Part shown: one piece after another, positions 58,590-64,000 of the stretch
Layout of the letters: the number at the start of each line of letters is the position of its first letter
Numbering within the stretch: the stretch's first letter is position 1
Assembly: GCF_013364355.1 (NCBI RefSeq)
Contig: NZ_CP054931.1
Coordinates: 2,976,001-3,040,000, forward strand
Length of the DNA: 64,000 bases
Source: Stenotrophomonas sp. NA06056
GTDB lineage: Bacteria; Pseudomonadota; Gammaproteobacteria; Xanthomonadales; Xanthomonadaceae
Direction of reading: 5' to 3'
Notes under the pieces: generated by a model
What the model was told of the DNA's origin: nothing
The model's database searches: none
The model's input: the letters and a program-made list of their open reading frames with translations, nothing else
Translations under genes and position numbers: made by a program

Positions 58590-59558
58590 ATGAAAGCCTA
58601 CCTCTGGTTCCTGGGCGCGCTCATGCTGTTCTTCGCGCTGCCCTTCCCCTGCCTGATCTACTTCGGCACCAGCTGGCCGCTGGACGTGGGCGACCGCAGC
58701 GCACCGTGGTTGGCCCTTGGGCTGTTGGCAACGTCACTGACGCTGTGGCTGGTGCTGCTGTACGCCTTCCTGCATTACCTGCTGCTGGCGCCTCCGCGCG
58801 CACTGCAACGCGTGCGCAGCATCCTGGCCGACGGCGAGCCACGCAGCGCGCGCATTGAACAGGCCGAACAGACCGGCGTGCAGGTGCGCGGCTTCGCGCA
58901 GTGGCGGCTGCTGCTGGCCTTCGACAATCTATCCGGTACGCCGATCACCGAAGCGCTGGTCGTGGTCGACAGCAAGCCACAGCTGCAGCGTTTTGCCGTG
59001 GGCAGGCAGCTGGATGTGCTGCTCAGCCGCACGCCGGGCACATCGCCCAACCTGATGCTGGAAGGAGCGCAGCCGGAACTGGACCGCGCCAGCCTGTGGC
59101 GCCGCGCCATCGGCGGCGTGATCGGTGTCATCGCGGTCGCTGCCGCGTACGTCATGGCCTATCGCCTGCAAAGCGATGGAATGGGTTGGACATTTCTGGG
59201 TTTCGGTCATCCTCTGCTGATCTGCCCGCTGGTGCTGTGCAGCTACCTGATCGGCCTGCGCCTGCTGGCGCGCCTGCTGGCCGGCACACTGCAGATCGAC
59301 GCGCGCGGCGAAGCGCTCAAGTACCGAGGTATCAGTGCCGAAGCGCGGGTGCTCGACGTGCGCCAGACCGGTACCTACGTCAACGAGCAACCGCAGGTGG
59401 AGTTCCAGCTGGAATATCTCGACCGCGAGGGCAATGTGCAGCAGGCCTGCGTGCGCCGCTTCGTTGCGCTGCTCGAACTGGCGAACATTCCTCGTGGGCA
59501 GGTCGACATCCTGTACGACCCGGATGACCGCCGCAGCGTGCGCATGGAGGACGCATGA
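58590..59558 (+). CDS. DUF3592-like membrane protein
   Basis: A 322-residue protein with two N-terminal membrane helices (LWFLGALMLFFALPFPCLIY; WLALGLLATSLTLWLVLLY), a soluble domain, and two more helices (AIGGVIGVIAVAAAYVM; PLLICPLVLCSYLIGLRLL). A second copy of the soluble domain is near the C-terminus (AEARVLDVRQTGTYVNEQPQ, DILYDPDDRRSVRM). This duplicated beta module resembles DUF3592. It starts 45 bases after the receptor gene and overlaps the next gene by 4 bases. Function unknown. Confidence 0.75.
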   Translation: MKAYLWFLGALMLFFALPFPCLIYFGTSWPLDVGDRSAPWLALGLLATSLTLWLVLLYAFLHYLLLAPPRALQRVRSILADGEPRSARIEQAEQTGVQVRGFAQWRLLLAFDNLSGTPITEALVVVDSKPQLQRFAVGRQLDVLLSRTPGTSPNLMLEGAQPELDRASLWRRAIGGVIGVIAVAAAYVMAYRLQSDGMGWTFLGFGHPLLICPLVLCSYLIGLRLLARLLAGTLQIDARGEALKYRGISAEARVLDVRQTGTYVNEQPQVEFQLEYLDREGNVQQACVRRFVALLELANIPRGQVDILYDPDDRRSVRMEDA

Positions 59559-60259
59559 AGCGGCCCGTGTCCACACCGCTGGTGTTCGCTGGCGTGGTGC
59601 TGGCCCTGGCCGGTGTCGCCACGGCGGGCGGCGCACTGCAGACCGTCACCGCGACCCTGCGTGGCGCTGCATCGACCACGCCTGCGGATGCAGCGCAGCA
59701 ACACTCATGGGAACAACCGTTGCGCACCACGGCCATCGCCACGCCACGAGCGGCGTCCGAACCGATGCAGGTGCCCAGCCGCACACGGCCGAACCTGCTG
59801 CTCGATGCCGAGCGCCTGCAGGCTGCGCGGCAGGCACTGGAAACAATGCCCGGATTGGCCGGCGAACGCTTGGTTGTCTTCCACGACATCCACTTCCATG
59901 ACGACGGCCGTATCGATATCAACCTGGTCGACCCTCAGCAGCCAGGTCACGTTGATGGCTACCACTACCAACGCGGGCAGTGGCGCAAGGGCGACGCGGT
60001 GAACCCGCAGCAGTTCGCCCCGACCATCACCCTGCGCCGCAGCAGCACCGCATTGGCCAACATCGATTTCGATGCCGTACCGCGGGTGGCGCAGGCCCTG
60101 CAGGAACAGCGCAATGCACTGATGCGTACGCCCGCGGACGTCGGCCATGTGTATGTGGTCATCCGCAAGGGCGGCAAGCTGGTGTGGTTCCCGGATGAAG
60201 TGGCCGGCGATCGCCAGACCGTGCGCCTGCGCTACGACGCCAGGGGCAACCTGCAGTAG
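59555..60259 (+). CDS. Exported or membrane-anchored protein of unknown function
   Basis: A 234-residue protein with an N-terminal hydrophobic segment (STPLVFAGVVLALAGVATAG) that may be a signal peptide or anchor. The periplasmic part has PNLLLDAERLQAARQALE, HDIHFHDDGRIDINLVDPQ and GHVYVVIRKGGKLVWFPDE. No family recognised. The start overlaps the DUF3592-like gene stop (ATGA), so the pair is co-translated and probably works together in the envelope. Confidence 0.7.
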   Translation: MKRPVSTPLVFAGVVLALAGVATAGGALQTVTATLRGAASTTPADAAQQHSWEQPLRTTAIATPRAASEPMQVPSRTRPNLLLDAERLQAARQALETMPGLAGERLVVFHDIHFHDDGRIDINLVDPQQPGHVDGYHYQRGQWRKGDAVNPQQFAPTITLRRSSTALANIDFDAVPRVAQALQEQRNALMRTPADVGHVYVVIRKGGKLVWFPDEVAGDRQTVRLRYDARGNLQ

Positions 60260-60260
60260 A

Positions 60261-60336
60261 AAAAGGGGACGGAGGGGATTAAGTCACGAGTGGCACGCCA
60301 ACGGCGAAAGCGACTTAATCCCCTCCGTCCCCTTTT
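60261..60336. repeat. Perfect 25-bp inverted repeat with 26-base loop
   Basis: Arms 60261-60285 (starts AAAAGGGGACGGAGGGG) and 60312-60336 (its exact reverse complement, ending CCCCGTCCCCTTTT-like) surround a 26-base spacer. It lies 1 base past the stop of the gene on the left and 3 bases before the stop of the convergent lysoplasmalogenase gene. It ends in T-runs on both strands, so it could form a very strong two-way terminator. It differs from SMAG elements in having no GTAG head. Confidence 0.9.
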
Positions 60337-60339
60337 CTG

Positions 60340-61005
60340 CTATCTGACCGAGCGGGCGATGGCGTACTGCGCGGCGTAATAGGTGGACAGCACCAGCAGG
60401 CTGGCCATCGGCAGGCCACCGCCAAAGCGATCCCATGCCAGCAACGAGTCGCTGGCCACGAACAGCAGAGCGCCACCGGCAGCCCAACGCGCACTGCCCG
60501 CTTCCAGCGCATCGGCGTGCGGCCGCTTCCAGTAACGGGCCAGTGCCAGCACCGCCATGGCCGCCAGCACCACGACGTAGGCCAACACCGGAATGCGCAT
60601 CGGCAGCGGCAGATGCGGCCACAAACCGGCCACGTTGATCGATGCGAATGTGGCAAGCAGCACGAAGGCGGCAAGCAACCCGCGGCCCGCGCGCAGGCCG
60701 GCACGGAACGCGGCGATGTAGCACAGATGCGCCAGCAGGAAGGCAACCAGCCCCGGCACGAACGCATCTATCGGCAGCATCAGTGCGATATCGCCCACGC
60801 AGGACAACAGCATGCCGGCCAGCACCGCGCGTCGGTAGAACGCATCCGCCACCGGCCGCGCCTGCCAGGCGATGGCGGCGATCAGCAGCGTGGTCGCTGG
60901 CTTGGCCAACCAGTGCAGCCAGCGCCCGTCGCCGTCCAGGTAGGCGCCGACGATGGCCAGCACGGCCATCACCAGGATCAATCCATCCCGCGTGCGCAGC
61001 CTCAT
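60340..61005 (-). CDS. YhhN/TMEM86-family membrane protein (lysoplasmalogenase-like)
   Basis: A 221-residue protein with about eight membrane helices. Family text includes LHWLAKPATTLLIAAIAW, RRAVLAGMLLSCVGDIALML, FLLAHLCYIAAFRAG and GALLFVASDSLLAWDRF, with the conserved Asp and His of the YhhN family. Animal members hydrolyse lysoplasmalogens; the bacterial substrate is unknown. ATG 61005 overlaps the M61 peptidase stop (ATGA), indicating coupling; a GTG at 61017 is an alternative. Confidence 0.88.
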   Translation of the reverse strand: MRLRTRDGLILVMAVLAIVGAYLDGDGRWLHWLAKPATTLLIAAIAWQARPVADAFYRRAVLAGMLLSCVGDIALMLPIDAFVPGLVAFLLAHLCYIAAFRAGLRAGRGLLAAFVLLATFASINVAGLWPHLPLPMRIPVLAYVVVLAAMAVLALARYWKRPHADALEAGSARWAAGGALLFVASDSLLAWDRFGGGLPMASLLVLSTYYAAQYAIARSVR

Positions 61006-62885
61006 CGTGCCTTCCACAGCTCTGCAAGGCGGTCCGGGCGGCCGGCGATGCGTTCCAGCACCGGATACTGCAGGCCGCCGTGATAGTCGATCTTCATCGT
61101 GTCGATGCGGTCGAACTGTTTGACCAGCAGTGTGATCGGCGCCTTGTCAGTGGCCGCTGCAGCCACCGCATCCTTCAGGCGCTGGCTGCTGTACTCGCGA
61201 CCGCCAATGGCGATCACCTTCATGCCCGGTGCAAGACCCGCGTTGAACGCCGGACTGTCCCAGACCACATCGCCGACCACGCCACTGTCGAGCACCGTCG
61301 CGCCCAACGAGTAGGCCAGCAGTGCTGCCTTCGCGCGTTTCTCCTGTGCCTTGTAGGCCTCGTTCGGCGCATCGCGGTAGACCAGCTTCCAGCCGGCCAG
61401 TTCCAGACCACCGGTCAGCGATCCGTGCCCGTCGAGGCGCTGGCGCAGGAAACCAGCCCAGTCGTACGGCGCAACGCCGTTGAGAGTAGCCACCACATCA
61501 TCGAAGGTGTACGGGTTGACGTCCCAATCGCCGTTGCCAACGCCGAAGAAGGCACGCGCGAAATCATCCAGGCTGCGGCGGTTGCCGGTCAGCCCGCGCA
61601 GCTTGCCCTCCACTTCCAGCCACAGCATCTGCCCGCCGGAGTAGTAGTCCTCGCTCATCTGGTAATTGCGGTACGGCAGCGTGCGGCGCTGGGCGATGGT
61701 CGGGTCGTTGGTGGTGTCCTGCAGCGGGCGCCATGCAAGTCCCGGGCGGCCGCGGTCATAGGTTGCCGCCACGTTCGCCAACATGTCGCGCGCCTGCTCG
61801 TTCGACCACAGCCCGGAACGCGCGGCCAGCACCTGGCCCCAGAACTGGGTCTGGCCTTCGTACACCCACAGCAGGCTGTCGCCCATCGGCGTATTGAAAT
61901 TGGGCGTAGCCAGGTCGGCACCGCGACGGTACTTGCCGTTCCACGAGTGGGTGTACTCATGCGGCAGCAGGTCGCGCATCCAGGCATTGCTGTCCCACTC
62001 GGTGAAGTAACCCGGATCGGCGCTGTTCTCGCTGGAGCGATGGTGCTCCAGCCCGATGCCGCCGAGGCGATCGGTCAGGGCAAGCAGGAATTCGTAGTGA
62101 TCGTAGTGACGCGCGCCATAGAGCTTGTCGGCCTGCTGCACCAGCGCGCGATGCAGCTTGATCTGCGCATCGGTCGGCTTCAACGATTTGGCATCGTCGG
62201 CGAACACGTTCAGATGCACCGGCACCTTCGCACCCGGATCGAGGTCGATGCGCTGGTGGTGCTCACCAGCAAACAGCGGCGAGTCGACCAGATGGTCATA
62301 GGTGATCGGCTTGAACACGACGGTGTCGCCATCGCGGCGCGCGGTCTCCAGCGCGGTGGCATAGGCCCAGCCCTTGGGCAGGGTCACACTCGCCTGCGCC
62401 TGCAGGTTGCGCGCGTCCACGCCGGCCGGATACAGCGAGTTGGCATTCCACTGCAGGTTGAGCATTTCCGGGGTCATCACCACCCTGCCCTGGCTGCCGC
62501 CCTGCGAGGACAGGAAATCGAAGTGGGCGACGATCTCGCTCACGCCGTCAGGCACGTCCACCTTGAAGGCGTACACGTTGAACTGATCGCGCTGCCAGGC
62601 CAACGGCTTGCCGTTGGCGGTCACCCTCAGGCCCGCGAGCTTGTCGATCGGGCCGGTGGGCGAATGGTTGCCGGGAATCCACTGCGAGTACAGCAGGGTC
62701 ATCGGCCCGGGCTTGGCCGGCACGGTGGCGGTCACCTTGAAGATGCGACGAGCCAGATCGCGCGCGTCGACATCGATGCGCAGCAAGCCCGGGGCGGCGG
62801 CATCACCCGGTGGCGGGGTCTGCGCCAACGCGGGCGTGGCCGCCAGCGCGAACAGCACGGACATCACCAGGGCACGGGTTTTCAT
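61002..62885 (-). CDS. M61-family metallopeptidase with PDZ domain
   Basis: A 627-residue exported zinc peptidase (glycyl aminopeptidase type). The signal peptide MKTRALVMSVLFALAATPALA is clear. An N-terminal beta domain (QWIPGNHSPTGPIDKLAG) precedes the catalytic domain with LLPHEYTHSWNGKYRRG (HExxH-type zinc site) and LLWVYEGQTQFWGQVLA supplying the third ligand Glu. A C-terminal PDZ domain includes SPAFNAGLAPGMKVIAIGG. ATG 62885 is preferred over TTG 62891. It probably acts in the periplasm or outside the cell and is co-translated with the YhhN-like gene. Confidence 0.92.
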   Translation of the reverse strand: MKTRALVMSVLFALAATPALAQTPPPGDAAAPGLLRIDVDARDLARRIFKVTATVPAKPGPMTLLYSQWIPGNHSPTGPIDKLAGLRVTANGKPLAWQRDQFNVYAFKVDVPDGVSEIVAHFDFLSSQGGSQGRVVMTPEMLNLQWNANSLYPAGVDARNLQAQASVTLPKGWAYATALETARRDGDTVVFKPITYDHLVDSPLFAGEHHQRIDLDPGAKVPVHLNVFADDAKSLKPTDAQIKLHRALVQQADKLYGARHYDHYEFLLALTDRLGGIGLEHHRSSENSADPGYFTEWDSNAWMRDLLPHEYTHSWNGKYRRGADLATPNFNTPMGDSLLWVYEGQTQFWGQVLAARSGLWSNEQARDMLANVAATYDRGRPGLAWRPLQDTTNDPTIAQRRTLPYRNYQMSEDYYSGGQMLWLEVEGKLRGLTGNRRSLDDFARAFFGVGNGDWDVNPYTFDDVVATLNGVAPYDWAGFLRQRLDGHGSLTGGLELAGWKLVYRDAPNEAYKAQEKRAKAALLAYSLGATVLDSGVVGDVVWDSPAFNAGLAPGMKVIAIGGREYSSQRLKDAVAAAATDKAPITLLVKQFDRIDTMKIDYHGGLQYPVLERIAGRPDRLAELWKAR

Positions 62886-63021
62886 CGGCAACTTCCAGCA
62901 GCGAAGGATTCCCCGATGCTAGGCCTGTGAGGTGCCGGGCCCCATGGCCGAAGGTCATGGTCGGTGTCGCATCGACCAGATGCGGCAAAGCCTCAACGGA
63001 GCGTTGGCGAAGACTGACAGC

Positions 63022-63226
63022 ATCCACGCATGGCGTGGATCTACTGGAAAGCTGACGAGTACCGGGTAGATCCACGCCATGCGCGGATAACGAGCATCCC
63101 GAAGCCGTGCGAACCAAGGTTCGCACCCACAAGATGCACCATCGCAATAGACCGGGAGCCGCATCGGTAGATCCACGCCATGCGTGGATAACGTGCATCC
63201 CGAAGCCGTGCGAACCAAAGTTCGCA
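63022..63226. repeat. SMAG cluster including a 101-base tandem duplication
   Basis: A minus SMAG at 63022-63044 and plus SMAGs at 63066-63088 and 63167-63189 share the ATCCACG-CCATG-CGTGGAT stem. After each plus copy comes the same tail (ATAACG.GCATCCCGAAGCCG) and a second hairpin, TGCGAACC-AA-GGTTCGCA at 63108-63125 and its one-base variant at 63209-63226. The two units are 101 bases apart, so the block looks like a recent tandem duplication. It fills most of the gap between M61 peptidase and ispH. Confidence 0.85.
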
Positions 63227-63246
63227 CCCACCAGAATCAGCCCCTT

Positions 63247-64000
63247 TCAGTCGACCAGACGCAACCTCAGTTCCTTCGGCAGCGCGAACACCATCGATTC
63301 CGGCTCACCATCCAGCTCGCCTACGCCGTTGGCACCCAACTCGGCCAGACGCGCCAGCACGCCATCGACCAGCACCTGCGGCGCCGACGCACCTGCGGTC
63401 ACGCCGATATGCTGCTTGCCGAGCACCCAGGCCGGGTCGATCTCGTGCGCACCATCGATCAGGTAGCTCTCCACGCCTTCACGGCGTGCCAGCTCACTCA
63501 GTCGGTTGGAGTTCGAGCTGTTCGGCGAACCGACCACGAGCACCAGGTCACAGCGCTTGGCCAGGTCGCGCACGGCGTCCTGGCGGTTCTGCGTGGCGTA
63601 GCAGATGTCGTCGTTCTTCGGCCCCTGCATCGCCGGAAAGCGCTCGCGCAGCGCTTCGATGATGCCGCGCGTGTCGTCCACCGACAGCGTGGTCTGGGTG
63701 GTGTAGGCGAAGTTTTCCGGCTGGTTGATCTGCAGCGTGGCCACCTGCTCCACGTCCTCGACCAGGTAGATCTGGCCGGTGCCCGCTTCGCGGTTCCACT
63801 GGCCCATGGTGCCTTCCACTTCCGGATGGCCGGCGTGGCCGATCAGCACCACGTCACGGCCGGCACGGCAGTGGCGGGCAACTTCAAAGTGCACCTTGGT
63901 CACCAGCGGGCAGGTCGCGTCGAACACCTTCAGGCCCCGGCGCTCGGCTTCCAGGCGCACGGCCTGGGAAACGCCATGAGCGCTGAAGATGACGGTGTTG
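63247..64000 (-). CDS. ispH: 4-hydroxy-3-methylbut-2-enyl diphosphate reductase, N-terminus cut by window edge
   Basis: The last enzyme of the MEP isoprenoid pathway, a [4Fe-4S] protein making IPP and DMAPP. About 251 C-terminal codons are visible. Diagnostic motifs: [25 protein letters not shown] (cluster Cys and substrate His), [42 protein letters not shown] (cluster Cys) and [14 protein letters not shown]. The N-terminus with the first cluster cysteine and start lies beyond the right edge. The end (RLRLVD) is normal. Confidence 0.96.
   Translation of the reverse strand, partial: NTVIFSAHGVSQAVRLEAERRGLKVFDATCPLVTKVHFEVARHCRAGRDVVLIGHAGHPEVEGTMGQWNREAGTGQIYLVEDVEQVATLQINQPENFAYTTQTTLSVDDTRGIIEALRERFPAMQGPKNDDICYATQNRQDAVRDLAKRCDLVLVVGSPNSSNSNRLSELARREGVESYLIDGAHEIDPAWVLGKQHIGVTAGASAPQVLVDGVLARLAELGANGVGELDGEPESMVFALPKELRLRLVD

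Overview
The window is a high-GC gammaproteobacterial chromosome segment, most likely from Stenotrophomonas (S. maltophilia complex, Xanthomonadaceae). This rests on strong GC3 bias, Xanthomonad-type gene neighbourhoods, and many short GTAG-headed stem-loops in intergenic spaces that match the SMAG repeats described for S. maltophilia. Both ends are cut inside genes: a chemotaxis receptor on the left and ispH on the right. I saw no CRISPR array, insertion sequence or prophage.

Layout. 1-1.8 kb: chemotaxis receptor (partial). 2.2-16.2 kb: a two-partner secretion / contact-dependent inhibition locus on the minus strand, reading cdiB transporter, an 11.4-kb cdiA exoprotein gene, then a short A/T-richer immunity gene overlapping the cdiA stop; a degenerate coding remnant lies beyond it. 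A barstar-like gene diverges from cdiB. 17-24.3 kb: mutS, a DUF937 gene, katG behind an OxyR-type site, and a secreted GH5 glycosidase bracketed by duplicated SMAG pairs. 24.3-28 kb: hslR, a tiny lipoprotein, a MATE exporter, two DUF1801 genes and a DUF6404-type membrane protein. 28-35 kb: the rpsP-rimM-trmD-rplS ribosomal operon with a clear sigma70 promoter, pabC with a nitronate monooxygenase, a lipoprotein, and ffh divergent from a YpjD/HemX-like protein. 35-43.5 kb: a secreted DUF3828-like protein, radA, a MHYT-GGDEF-EAL c-di-GMP enzyme, and the cyoABCD quinol oxidase operon. 43.7-49.6 kb: a VOC protein and a GyrI-like protein, then a four-gene minus-strand operon of vWA protein, PP2C phosphatase, protein kinase and a membrane protein with two TonB-like C-terminal domains. 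49.9 kb: tRNA-Thr(CGT) with promoter and terminator. 50-60.3 kb: D-lactate dehydrogenase, an autotransporter whose passenger starts with a ClpP/SppA-like module, and a divergent FecI sigma-FecR-TonB receptor operon followed by two membrane proteins. 60.3-64 kb: a lysoplasmalogenase-like protein, an M61 peptidase, a tandem SMAG-containing repeat, and ispH.

The parts most worth attention are the CdiBAI locus and its C-terminal toxin/immunity pair, the vWA-PP2C-kinase operon (resembling the E. coli yegI/yegK/yegL and TerY-P triads) joined to a double-TonB-domain protein, and the autotransporter with a protease-fold-like passenger facing a cell-surface signalling operon. Function statements are homology-based readings of the translated sequence; no database search was run.
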